Source: Thiomicrorhabdus sp. (GTDB taxonomy: Bacteria > Pseudomonadota > Gammaproteobacteria > Thiomicrospirales > Thiomicrospiraceae). Taken from it: a stretch of 64,000 bases of DNA. Numbering within the stretch: the stretch's first letter is position 1; each line of letters starts with the position of its first letter. The notes beneath the pieces are model-generated. The model was given only the letters and a program-made list of their open reading frames with translations, ran no database searches and had not been told where the DNA came from. Shown here in pieces: positions 38,632 through 48,105 of the stretch. The stretch covers positions 213,949 to 277,948 of the forward strand of contig NZ_OY782567.1 in the NCBI RefSeq assembly GCF_963677875.1, read 5' to 3'. The translations under genes were made by a program, and so were the position numbers.

Positions 38632-39258
38632 TTATTCAACGGAAACCGGATCCGATTCTTCCTTACTGCTCATGTGCGCCTCTTTGAACTCATTCAGCAT
38701 GCGTTGTACTTCCTGATAAGTCTGCTCGACGGTATCAGCGATCGATCCCTCATACACATCCAGTTCCCCGAGGAAACCTTTCGCATCTGCAAACCCCTGA
38801 TCGATTCCGCCGCCGATGACTTCGACAAAGCGTTCAATCAAGGCATCGCCTTCAAGTTCGGGGTGGGCGTTCTGGAAAGCGCCCAGAAATGCAGTCGATC
38901 CCTGTACGATGCGGCTGGCGGTGTTTTCCGGACTCCAGTAATCCATTCCGCCTTGCTCTTCAAGACGTTTCTGGTTGATCAGGGGCTCTGCCTGAGAATC
39001 CAGCCCAAGGTCGGCGCTCAGGCGCTCGTTGAGCTTTTCGATTGCGCTTTGATAAGTGATTTTTAATGCGCTCTGCTGCGCGTTTTCGGGATCGGAAAAA
39101 AGATGTTCGACCAGGCTGGCCTGCGTCTGTATTTTGATGTCGTTGACTTCCAGCGAAAATGCCTGATCTGCGCTGTTTTTGTTCACATTCGAAGACGATT
39201 GAGTACCGGTCGATGTTTTGTAGGCTTCTGCATTGCCGACGCTTTTAATATTCTCCAT
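38632..39258 (-). CDS. DUF5610-like protein, 208 aa
   Basis: A soluble acidic protein without signal peptide. The Ser/Asn/Thr-rich N-terminus (about 1-35) looks disordered. The C-terminal part has YWSPENTASRIVQG, FIERFVEVIGGGIDQGF-like and ADAKGFLGELDVYEGSIADTVEQTY segments, as in the DUF5610 family found in marine gammaproteobacteria. Function is unknown. ATG 39258 follows GGAGCCCATC. It converges on the Alg8-like gene but has its own transcription. Confidence 0.7.
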   Translation of the reverse strand: MENIKSVGNAEAYKTSTGTQSSSNVNKNSADQAFSLEVNDIKIQTQASLVEHLFSDPENAQQSALKITYQSAIEKLNERLSADLGLDSQAEPLINQKRLEEQGGMDYWSPENTASRIVQGSTAFLGAFQNAHPELEGDALIERFVEVIGGGIDQGFADAKGFLGELDVYEGSIADTVEQTYQEVQRMLNEFKEAHMSSKEESDPVSVE

Positions 39259-39464
39259 GATGGGCTCCTTACACCTTTCGGTGCGACTTGATTGTTGGTT
39301 TATCCGATGTGTTTATTTATCGGCCGATGGAAGATTTTCTGAAGGGGGTTCTGTTCTTGAAAAGGCGCGGGCGCCTTGCATTGTACGAATGATTTTTGCG
39401 GGCAGAAAAGCTCGAAAAATGCTATGATTCCTTCCTTTGTTTTTGGCTTTAGGGAAGCGATTAA

Positions 39465-40560
39465 ATGGAATTGAATCCGATCTATACACGTATTGACGAT
39501 TATCAGGAAAGAACCGGGGTTCTAAGGGGGTATCTTTGACTTCGATGTGAAGTCGGAGCGTCTGGTAGAAGTCAGCCGAGAGCTGGAAGACCCGAATATC
39601 TGGAATGATCCGGAACGTGCGCAGGCGCTGGGAAAGGAAAAATCCCAGCTGGAAAACATCGTTAACACCATTCATGATCTGGAAGACGGATGCGAATCTT
39701 CCAAAGAGCTGCTGGAAATGGCTGAAATGGAAGGCGATCAGGAGATGGTCGACGAAGTCATTGCCGAATGTGACCGTCTGGGGGAATTGATTGACAAGCT
39801 GGAATTCCAACGCATGTTCAGTGGCGAGCTGGATGCCAATAACTGTTATCTGGAAATTCAGGCCGGTTCCGGCGGAACCGAAGCTCAGGACTGGGCAAAC
39901 ATGTTATTGCGTATGTATCTTCGTTGGGCGGATTCTCACGGATTTAAAGCGGAAATTGTCGAAATTACCGCCGGTGAAGTGGCTGGAATCAAGGGCGCTA
40001 CGGTGCATGTTCAGGGCGATTACGCCTATGGCTGGTTGAGAACCGAAACCGGAGTGCATCGTTTGGTGCGTAAATCGCCGTTTGATTCCGGAAATCGCCG
40101 CCACACTTCTTTTTCATCGGTGTTCATTTCCCCGGAAATCGATGACAGTTTTGAAATTGAGATCAACCCGGCGGATTTGCGAATCGACGTTTACCGTGCG
40201 TCGGGCGCCGGTGGTCAGCATGTTAACCGAACTGAATCGGCGGTGCGGATTACTCACTTGCCGACCAATACGGTGACGCAGTGTCAGAACGGCCGTTCTC
40301 AGCATCAGAACAAGGCCGAAGCGATGAAGCAGCTTAGAGCGAAACTGTACGAGCTGGAAATGCAAACCCGCAATGCCGAGAAGCAGGAGCTGGAAGACTC
40401 CAAGGCGGATATCGGCTGGGGAAGCCAGATTCGTTCTTACGTTCTGGACTCCGGGCGGATTAAAGATTTGCGTACCGGTGTGGAAACCGGTAATACAACC
40501 GCAGTTCTGGACGGTGATTTGGATGCGTTTATCGAAGCGAGCTTGAAAGCGGGTATTTGA
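39465..40560 (+). CDS. prfB: Peptide chain release factor 2, with programmed +1 frameshift
   Basis: 364 aa after joining 39465-39536 with 39538-40560. The first 24 codons ([14 protein letters not shown]...) end at CTT TGA C, preceded by AGGGGG, the classic internal Shine-Dalgarno element. Ribosomes that pause at UGA when RF2 is scarce slip +1 and continue [12 protein letters not shown]. The protein carries the stop-codon-reading SPF motif (KSPFDSG) and the peptidyl-hydrolysis GGQ motif ([18 protein letters not shown]). It terminates translation at UGA and UAA. This break is functional, unlike those in smpB, nadB, amt and the Lon-like gene. It is followed by lysS, as in E. coli. Confidence 0.97.
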
Positions 40561-40659
40561 ATTTTCACGCTAGAGTTTCCGCTTGGGAGCCCTTAAAATA
40601 ATCGGGTTTTAAAATTTATTGCGCCGCTTCTGCGGCGACATTACGAGAGATATTTGAAG

Positions 40660-42171
40660 ATGTCAGACAATCAAGTAGCGGCTGCGGAAGTGGATGAGAA
40701 TAAGATCATTGCCGAGCGCCGTGCCAAATTAGCGGCCTTGCGCGAGCAGGGGCATTCCTATCCGAATCATTTCCGTCGAGAACATGATGCCGCCGATTTG
40801 CAGGCCCAATACGGTGAGATGGAAAAGGATGCTTTGGCGGCAGCGGAACCGGTGCGGGTAAAAGTCGCCGGGCGGATGATGTTGCGTCGCATTATGGGAA
40901 AAGCGAGTTTTGCGACCCTGCAGGATCACTCCGGGCGTATCCAGATTTATGTGACTCGCGACGAGCTGCCGGAAGGATTCTATAACCAGCAGTTCAAAAA
41001 ATGGGATCTGGGTGATATTGTCGGTGCGGAAGGTTATCTGTTCAAAACCAATACCGGTGAGTTGTCGGTTCATGTCGAACAGATTGAGTTGATCACGAAG
41101 TCGATTCGTCCTCTGCCGGATAAATTCCACGGTTTGCAGGATCAGGAAGTACGCTACCGCCAGCGTTATATCGATTTGATCGTGAATCAGGAAAGTCGGG
41201 AAACCTTCATGCTGCGTTCCAGAATTGTCCAGCATGTTCGCGACTTTCTGATTCGCAAAAATTTTATGGAAGTGGAAACTCCGATGATGCATGTCATCCC
41301 GGGAGGCGCTACGGCCAAACCGTTTACCACTCATCATAATGCGCTGGATATGCCGTTGTTCTTGCGTATTGCTCCCGAACTGTATTTGAAGCGTCTGGTT
41401 GTCGGCGGCTTCGAGCGTGTTTTCGAAATTAACCGTTCGTTCCGTAATGAAGGTTTGTCGACGCGCCACAATCCGGAATTCACCATGGTCGAGTTCTATG
41501 CAGCCTATACCGATTACCATCAATTGATGGATTACACGGAAGAGTTGCTGAAAGAACTGGCGGAAATGGCAATCGGATCAACGACCGTTCCTTATCAGGG
41601 CCAAGAGTTTGATTTCGGCAAACCGTTTGCTCGTTTGACGATGAAAGAAGCCATTTTGCAATATAACGCCGATGCGAGCGCCGAGCAGTTGGAAAGCTAC
41701 GAGTCAGCCAAAGCTTTGGCTGAATCTTTGCATATCAAAGTTGAAGAAGGTTATGGTTTGGGTAAAATTCTGACGGAAATTTTCGAAGAGACTGCGGAAC
41801 ATAAACTGATGGATCCAACGTTTATTACCGAGTATCCTGCTGAAGTTTCCCCGTTAGCGCGCCGTAATGATGAAGATCCGTTCATTACCGACCGTTTCGA
41901 GCTGTTTATCGGCGGTCGTGAATTGGCGAACGGTTTCAACGAGTTGAATGACGCAGAAGATCAGGCGGAGCGCTTCAAAGCACAGGTTGCCGCCAAAGAT
42001 GCCGGTGACGATGAAGCGATGCATTATGATGAAGATTACATCATGGCGTTGGAGCATGGTATGCCGCCAACAGCTGGTGAAGGAATCGGGATCGACCGTC
42101 TGGTCATGTTATTTACCGATTCGGCTTCGATTCGCGATGTTTTGCTGTTCCCGCACATGCGTCAGTCGTAG
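40660..42171 (+). CDS. lysS: Lysyl-tRNA synthetase (class II)
   Basis: 503 aa. An N-terminal OB fold ([23 protein letters not shown]) is followed by the class II core: motif 2 near [22 protein letters not shown] and motif 3 near [13 protein letters not shown]. It charges tRNA-Lys. ATG 40660 (MSDNQ) is preferred over the TTG two codons earlier. It lies 99 bases after prfB; prfB-lysS is a conserved pair. A bidirectional terminator follows. Confidence 0.97.
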   Translation: MSDNQVAAAEVDENKIIAERRAKLAALREQGHSYPNHFRREHDAADLQAQYGEMEKDALAAAEPVRVKVAGRMMLRRIMGKASFATLQDHSGRIQIYVTRDELPEGFYNQQFKKWDLGDIVGAEGYLFKTNTGELSVHVEQIELITKSIRPLPDKFHGLQDQEVRYRQRYIDLIVNQESRETFMLRSRIVQHVRDFLIRKNFMEVETPMMHVIPGGATAKPFTTHHNALDMPLFLRIAPELYLKRLVVGGFERVFEINRSFRNEGLSTRHNPEFTMVEFYAAYTDYHQLMDYTEELLKELAEMAIGSTTVPYQGQEFDFGKPFARLTMKEAILQYNADASAEQLESYESAKALAESLHIKVEEGYGLGKILTEIFEETAEHKLMDPTFITEYPAEVSPLARRNDEDPFITDRFELFIGGRELANGFNELNDAEDQAERFKAQVAAKDAGDDEAMHYDEDYIMALEHGMPPTAGEGIGIDRLVMLFTDSASIRDVLLFPHMRQS

Positions 42172-42222
42172 TCAAATATTGAAACAGTTGCAGGCCTGTT
42201 TGAAACGGGTCTGCCCTGAAAT

Positions 42223-42262
42223 AAAAAAACCGGTTCGACGAATGTCTTGCCGGTTTTTTTAT
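42223..42262. terminator. Bidirectional terminator between lysS and ygfZ
   Basis: AAAAAACCGG - 16 bases - CCGGTTTTTTT, with A-run and T-run on both sides, between convergent genes. Confidence 0.85.
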
Positions 42263-42294
42263 ATTGACTCTATGATTGACCAATCGAAGCTTTT

Positions 42295-43377
42295 TTAATC
42301 CTCGTCGGTGATGGAATAAGGGAGCGGTTCAATTTTCACAATACTGCCGTTTTCGGTTTTGAGGTGTTCGCCCTCGGCTGCTCCCAGAGATTTCAAAGTC
42401 CCGATTGCCAGACAGAGTACGCCGCTGAAAATGTCTGGGCGAGCTTGAATGACATTGAGAGTATGGTTTTTTCCGTTGTTATCCTGCAGTTTCAGCTCGT
42501 CTCCGGCATTCAGTTGCAAATCTTCTTCGATGTGCAGACGCAACATGCGTTTGGTGACTTTGCCACGATAGTGGATGCGGGCGATGATTTCCTGCCCGGG
42601 GAAGCACCCCTTTTTGAAGTTGATGGCATTAAATTTATCCAAATTCAGGAATTGTGCCGTGAACTTGCCGCTGGTGGCGGCGGTGACTTCGGGAATTCCG
42701 GCCGCGATGTTGAGCAAGTTCCAGTCGTAGTTGTTGGTCAGGTCGCAATTGCCGCGTAATCGATTCCAGGCTTCGATTATCTGGGTGGCAGGGCCGAATA
42801 GTTCGTAGCGGTGGTAAGGGCCGGGAACTTTGATGGCGAGGATATCCTGCATGGCTTCGTCGTCGATCATGCCGGCTTCAAATTCGTTTTTCAGCTTTGT
42901 GTTCAGGCGGCGCTGCATGTCCAGATCGCCATACTCTCCGGCAAAACCGATATGAATCAATTGGCCGGAAACGTCTTCCAGGGTCACATCGGAGCGCAGT
43001 ACAAACATGGTCAGGCGTTTTTGGATCGTTTCCTTGAGGGAGTCGTCGAAGCTCAGGTAGAAGGCGCCCTGGTATTGAAAGACCAGAAAATTGACCAAAA
43101 CATTTCCCTGAGGATCGCAATAGGCTGAGAATTGGGCGTTTGTTTCGCTGACGTCTTTCAAGTCGGAAGTCAGCTGTCCCTGTAAAAAGTTAAAGGCGTC
43201 GCTTCCGGAGACTTTGAGTAGCGCCTGATGTGTCAGGCTGGTCATTACCGGTCCGTTTTTGATCAGAAAACGCTCCAGTTCAGCATGTCCGAAAGTGACG
43301 ATTTTGCCGCTGTCGTCGAACTGAACGTTAAGTGACTGTAAAAAGTTTGACCAGGTTGAATCCAAGGTACTTTGCAT
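42295..43377 (-). CDS. ygfZ: YgfZ/GcvT-like folate-binding protein
   Basis: 360 aa. The family motif K-G-C-x-x-G-Q-E is seen as KKGCFPGQEIIAR, and the N-terminal half has LLKVSGSDAFNFLQGQLTSD. YgfZ binds tetrahydrofolate and supports repair or assembly of certain iron-sulfur enzymes such as MiaB. It starts at ATG 43377 and stands alone, convergent with lysS. Confidence 0.9.
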   Translation of the reverse strand: MQSTLDSTWSNFLQSLNVQFDDSGKIVTFGHAELERFLIKNGPVMTSLTHQALLKVSGSDAFNFLQGQLTSDLKDVSETNAQFSAYCDPQGNVLVNFLVFQYQGAFYLSFDDSLKETIQKRLTMFVLRSDVTLEDVSGQLIHIGFAGEYGDLDMQRRLNTKLKNEFEAGMIDDEAMQDILAIKVPGPYHRYELFGPATQIIEAWNRLRGNCDLTNNYDWNLLNIAAGIPEVTAATSGKFTAQFLNLDKFNAINFKKGCFPGQEIIARIHYRGKVTKRMLRLHIEEDLQLNAGDELKLQDNNGKNHTLNVIQARPDIFSGVLCLAIGTLKSLGAAEGEHLKTENGSIVKIEPLPYSITDED

Positions 43378-43596
43378 GACCGTTCCTTTATTTTAGAAGC
43401 CCGTAAAAATCGAGAGACGCTTTTTTATTGGGCGAATGATACCTTAAAGCGTCGGCCGGGTAAAATTTACCCGCGACAAGTCGGGTGCTTGTTTGGATGA
43501 AAGTTTAAGTGTTTTTTCTACTGTTTCGGGATTAAAGCCTGCTGGCGCTCCGCCGTTAAATAGGGATAACAGAACGCGTTTTAAAGGGAGAGAATT

Positions 43597-44109
43597 GTGT
43601 TTCAGCAGGCTTATTTAACCTTCGGGATCGGCGAAGAATTGTATGGCGTTGATATTCTTCAGGTTCAGGAAATTCGCAGTTGGCAGGCGCCGAGCCCGTT
43701 ACCGAATGTTCCGGGCTTTGTCAAAGGCGTCATCGATTTGCGGGGAACGGTGGTGCCGATTATCGATTTGCGCGAACGTTTTGCTTTGTTGCCGAGTTAT
43801 GATTCGACGACCGTGGTGATCGTTGTTCGGGTAGGGGATCAGGCACGGTCGCGGGTCGTCGGTCTGGTGGTTGACAGAGTGTCGGATGTCCATGAATTCT
43901 CGCAAGAATCAGTTCAGCCGCCACCGGATGTCAGTCAGGTTGAGCAACAGTATATTTTGGGGTTGGCCAGCATTCCTGCCGCTGATTCGGAAGGCAAGGC
44001 CTCCGAAACGGAAAAAATGGTGATTCTGCTGCAGCTGGACAAACTGATTACCCAAGGGCTTTTGCAGGACGTTCAGCGAAGTGATGCTTTACCGGGTGAG
44101 GTTTCGTAA
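43597..44109 (+). CDS. cheW: CheW-like coupling protein
   Basis: 170 aa CheW domain: LTFGIGEELYGVDILQVQEIR, PGFVKGVIDLRGTVVPIIDLR and VVGLVVDRVSDVHEFS. It links chemoreceptors to the CheA kinase. Start is GTG 43597 after AAAGGGAGAG. It is a lone gene with no receptor or kinase nearby, so it may serve a chemotaxis or pilus system encoded elsewhere. Confidence 0.92.
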   Translation: MFQQAYLTFGIGEELYGVDILQVQEIRSWQAPSPLPNVPGFVKGVIDLRGTVVPIIDLRERFALLPSYDSTTVVIVVRVGDQARSRVVGLVVDRVSDVHEFSQESVQPPPDVSQVEQQYILGLASIPAADSEGKASETEKMVILLQLDKLITQGLLQDVQRSDALPGEVS

Positions 44110-44217
44110 CGTGGTGTTTTGCGTATGCCTCAGCGTTTTGCGCACACGGAGGCGCTTCAAGGTTTTCGGGGCTTTTGGTCGTTCTTCTTCCATTACGGGG
44201 TTTCATGCCGATGTTTT

Positions 44218-45827
44218 TTAATTCTGTGCTTCGGGGTTAGAATGGTTGGCTTGGCACGTTTTAATTTTTTCGGGTAGTCGAGATTGTAATGCAAGCCTCG
44301 ACTCTCTTTTCTCTTTTTGGGCGCTCTTGACCATCAGTTCGGCAACCAGAGCAAGATTTCGCAACTCCAGCAGATCGCTGGATAGCGTGTGCTGATGATA
44401 GTATTCGTCGATTTCCGCCTGCAGGTTGCGGATTCGCTGGCGAGCGCGCTTCAGGCGTTTGCTGGTGCGTACGATGCCGACATAGTCCCACATCACTCGG
44501 CGTAATTCGTCCCCAGTCGTGGCTGATCAGTATTTTTTCCTTGGCATCGGTTGTACCGCTGCTGTCCCAAGGAGGCGGCGCTTCCGGAGGGCAGGGTTGG
44601 TTTCGGAAGGCTTTTTCTATGCTCAGGTGTGCCATTTTGGCAAAAACCAGACCTTCTGCGAGAGAGTTGCTTGCCAGTCGATTGGCACCATGCAGACCGG
44701 TATAGGCGGTTTCGCCGATGGCATATAAACCTTCCAGTGTGGTGCGGCCTTCCAGATCGGTGATTACGCCTCCGCAAGTGTAGTGGGCAGCCGGAACGAC
44801 CGGAACCTGTTCTCTGGTCATGTCGATGCCGACTTTTAAGCAGCGTTCGTAAATGGTCGGAAAGTGGCTGCGGATGAAGTCGGCGGGTTTATGGGTGATA
44901 TCAAGATAGACGCAGTCAATCCCGTGTTTCTTCATTTCCTGGTCAATTGCACGGGCAACAATATCACGCGGGGCCAGATCGGCCTCTTTTGTCGTAGTGC
45001 TTCATAAATGCCGTTCCATCCGGAAGGCGCAGAATTCCGCCTTCGCCGCGAACCGCTTCGCTGATCAGAAAAGAGCGGTCTTTGGGGTGGAACAGGCAGG
45101 TCGGATGAAACTGGTTGAATTCCATGTTGCCAACGTCGCAACCGGCTCGCCAGGCCATCGCGATTCCATCCCCGGTGGAGGTGTCCGGATTGCTGGTATA
45201 AAGATAGGCTTTGGAAGCACCACCGGTTGCCAGAACGGTGAACTGGGCGCAAATGTCAAATACCTTGCCCGCGCTTTTATCAAGAACGTATGCGCCGATA
45301 CAGCGGTCTCGAGCGCTGTTTAAAATCAGGTCGATGCTGATGTGTTCCGGGAGCAGGCTGATATTGGGGTGATGTTTGACCTTGCTGATCAGGGTGTTGG
45401 CAACCGATTGTCCGGTGTGGTCTGCAGCATGAATCACACGTCGGTGACTGTGTCCACCTTCTTTGGTCAGGTGAAATGGATAGCTGGAATGCTGATCCGG
45501 GTCCAGGCTGAAAGGCACCCCAAGTTCGATCAGCTCTTCAATGGTTTCTCTGGCCTGACCGGCGACAATGGCAACGGCTTTCGGGTCGCATAAACCGGCG
45601 CCGGCGTCCTGAGTGTCTTGGATGTGGGCTTCAATGCTGTCGAAGGGGTCAAGTACGCCGGCGATGCCGCCCTGAGCATAATTGGTGCTGCCTTCGGTCA
45701 GTGCGGCTTTGGCCAGAACGGTGACCCGGTGTTTCTCGGCCAGCTTTAATGCGATGGATAACCCGGCAATGCCGCTGCCGATAACTAAAATGTCGGTGGA
45801 TAGACTGAAGGCGGATGATTCGGCCAC
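44218..45827 (-). pseudogene. nadB: L-aspartate oxidase NadB (frame broken by two single-base insertions)
   Basis: First enzyme of de novo NAD synthesis: FAD-dependent oxidation of aspartate to iminoaspartate. The N-terminal DILVIGSGIAGLSIALKLAE binds FAD; GGHSHRRVIHAADHTG and CGGVITDLEGRTTLEGLYAIGE are typical. The frame shifts once where the coding strand has AGAGGCC (44983-44984; expected ...KRADLAPRDI) and again at GGGG (44511-44514; expected ...[15 protein letters not shown]). Removing one G at each gives about 535 aa, the normal length, so sequencing error is the simplest explanation. Start GTG 45827 follows GAGGGTTCT; the open frame continues upstream to 45947 but without conservation. 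Divergent from rseC. Confidence 0.9.
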
Positions 45828-45938
45828 AGAACCCTCTTTTCCATGTACTGTTATAATGCCATGAATATTAGCATATTCCGTTGATTTCCCGGTCGGTAAA
45901 TCGACTTTAAGCCCTTGGTATGAGTGAAGAGTAGAAGA

Positions 45939-46424
45939 ATGGGACACGAGTTACAGGATCAAACGGCGCATGAATTGTTCGCCAAGGCGCAGGTCATTAA
46001 AGTTGAAGAGGATTCCGTCTGGGTTTTACCGAAGCGGGAGTCAGCCTGCGGGAACTGTACCTCGGGCAGTTGTGGCAGCGGTTCTCTGGCGCAACTGTTT
46101 AATCGACATCAGAGTCGCCCTCTACAGCTGGCGAAAACACTGGATTGTCGGGAAGGAGACTGGGTAAATCTCTCCATTAATCAGTCACGATTGGTCCAAT
46201 ATTCCTTTTTGGCCTATGGTGTACCATTAATTGGACTTTTTAGCTGCGCTCTCCTTGGAAAATGGCTGGCGGGGCACTATGTACAACACACTGGCGGCAT
46301 GATGGATTTAGGGGCCATAGTCGGCGGCTTGGGTGGATTATTTCTCGGTTGGGGGCTAACCCGGCTATGGACGAAACCGGTCAAGCCAAGATTGGTATCT
46401 GTCAGCCGGAATGAAAAAATCTAA
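45939..46424 (+). CDS. rseC: RseC/SoxR-reducing system protein
   Basis: 161 aa. The cysteine motif ACGNCTSGSC (an iron-sulfur or redox site) precedes two membrane helices (about 88-105 and 116-138). RseC is an inner-membrane protein linked to sigma-E signalling and to SoxR reduction. ATG 45939 follows GAAGAGTAGAAGA. It usually ends an rpoE-rseA-rseB-rseC operon; here the first three are absent and rseC is directly followed by the MucD/DegQ gene. Its promoter region overlaps the 5' part of divergent nadB. Confidence 0.85.
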   Translation: MGHELQDQTAHELFAKAQVIKVEEDSVWVLPKRESACGNCTSGSCGSGSLAQLFNRHQSRPLQLAKTLDCREGDWVNLSINQSRLVQYSFLAYGVPLIGLFSCALLGKWLAGHYVQHTGGMMDLGAIVGGLGGLFLGWGLTRLWTKPVKPRLVSVSRNEKI

Positions 46425-46435
46425 AGGAAGTGGGT

Positions 46436-47878
46436 ATGAGTGGAACGAGTATGAAAAAAACATCGCTTTTTTCTGTCTTTTTCTTAGCGGTATGGATTCT
46501 GTTTACACCGTTCGTGGCACAGGCGGCAACAACTAATGCGTTCGGATTGCCGGACTTTACCGAGCTGGTCGAGCAGAATAATAAAGTTGTGGTGAACATC
46601 AGTACCACTAAGAGTGTCAATAGATCGATTCAGCCGCAGTTTCGCGGTATGCCGGAGGAGATGCTGCGCTTCTTCTTCGGCTTGCCGGGCAATCCGCAGT
46701 TTCCTCAAGGTCCGCAAAGTGAAGCACCGAAAGAAGAGATTCATTCTCTTGGTTCCGGTTTTATCATCAGCGAAGACGGTTACATCTTGACCAATAATCA
46801 TGTGATTGACGGAGCTGATGAAGTAATCGTGCGTATGCGTAACCGAAAAGAGTTGAAAGCGACGGTCGTTGGAACCGATCCACGCACTGACGTCGCCTTG
46901 CTGAAAATCGATGCGGATGGATTGCCGTATGCCAAAATTTCCAAAAACAAGTCGTTGAAAGTCGGGCAGTGGGTGCTGGCGATCGGCGAGCCTTTCGGGT
47001 TGGACTATACGGTAACGCACGGTATTGTTTCGGCTTTGGGGCGCTCGCTTCCGGATGATACCTATGTTCCGTTTATTCAAACCGATGTGCCGATCAATCC
47101 GGGGAACTCGGGCGGGCCTCTGTTCAATCTCGATGGAGAGGTGGTTGGAATCAACTCGCAAATTTATTCGAAAAGCGGTGGTTCTATGGGGCTTTCCTTC
47201 TCGATTCCAATTGATATTGCGATGAATGTGGTTGATCAGCTGCGCGAAACCGGTCAGGTCGTGCGCGGTTATCTTGGTGTTCAGGTCCAGGAAGTGACCA
47301 GTGATTTGTCTGAGTCCTTCGGATTGGAAAAACCGATGGGAGCCTTGGTTGGTGAAACCTTCCCTGGAACACCTGCGGCCAAAGCCGGTATTGAGGCCGG
47401 AGATATTATTCTTGAATTTAATGGTCGTGAAATTGCAAAATCCACCGATTTGCCACCGATTGTCGGAGTGACGCCGGTGAATGAAAAGGTTCCGGTGAAG
47501 TTGCTGCGTCAAGGCAAAGTGAAGTGGGTCAAGGTGAAATTGACCTCTTTGGATAAGGCGCAGAATCTTGCTGATAATCGCGACAGTAGCGGTTTCAACA
47601 GCAATCGCCTGGGAGCGAAGGTGGAAAACCTTTCCGATAAGCAGTTGAAAGATATGAAAGTTCCTTTTGGCGTGCTTGTGACGGATGTGGAAGAGGGCCC
47701 GGCGCAGAAAGCAGGACTGAAAGCGGGTGATGTTTTAGTAACCATCGATTTCAAAGCGGTTCGCAGTGTTGATGATCTGGATAAACTACTGAAAAATTTG
47801 CCGTCGAAACGTTCCTTGCCGGTCAGAATACTGCGCAATAACCGCTCGATGTTCTTGCCGCTGATTCTTGAGAAGTAG
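46436..47878 (+). CDS. Periplasmic serine protease, Do/DegQ (MucD) family
   Basis: 480 aa. A signal peptide ends at about residue 30 (VAQA). The trypsin-like domain has His122 (NNHVID), Asp152 (TDVALLK) and Ser225 (GNSGGPLF). Two PDZ domains follow (about 260-350 and 380-470). It degrades or refolds misfolded envelope proteins. ATG 46436 follows AAGGAAGTGGG. The rseC neighbour matches the mucC-mucD arrangement of Pseudomonas, so envelope-stress control is likely. Confidence 0.94.
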   Translation: MSGTSMKKTSLFSVFFLAVWILFTPFVAQAATTNAFGLPDFTELVEQNNKVVVNISTTKSVNRSIQPQFRGMPEEMLRFFFGLPGNPQFPQGPQSEAPKEEIHSLGSGFIISEDGYILTNNHVIDGADEVIVRMRNRKELKATVVGTDPRTDVALLKIDADGLPYAKISKNKSLKVGQWVLAIGEPFGLDYTVTHGIVSALGRSLPDDTYVPFIQTDVPINPGNSGGPLFNLDGEVVGINSQIYSKSGGSMGLSFSIPIDIAMNVVDQLRETGQVVRGYLGVQVQEVTSDLSESFGLEKPMGALVGETFPGTPAAKAGIEAGDIILEFNGREIAKSTDLPPIVGVTPVNEKVPVKLLRQGKVKWVKVKLTSLDKAQNLADNRDSSGFNSNRLGAKVENLSDKQLKDMKVPFGVLVTDVEEGPAQKAGLKAGDVLVTIDFKAVRSVDDLDKLLKNLPSKRSLPVRILRNNRSMFLPLILEK

Positions 47879-48008
47879 CACGGGGATTTAATCGGTTCTT
47901 GGCATGTTAAATTACTTTGATTTAGCGTAAAATAGGCGCAATTTCATTGTAACCAATTCCGGTGTTGGCGCTGTCAGATTGAATTGCGCAGGCCGCGCCG
48001 GAGACTAC

Positions 48009-48032
48009 AAGGGGCATGAGCCCCTTTTTTTA
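48009..48032 (+). terminator. Terminator before lepA
   Basis: AAGGGGC - ATGA - GCCCCTT then TTTTTAT; it ends the rseC-mucD unit. Confidence 0.85.
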
Positions 48033-48105
48033 TAGTGGTTTTGCCCCCGGTGCGTAAAAAACGGGTTTTCCGGGCGCAAAGCCATTAGGAAGGTTTTATT
48101 TTTAA

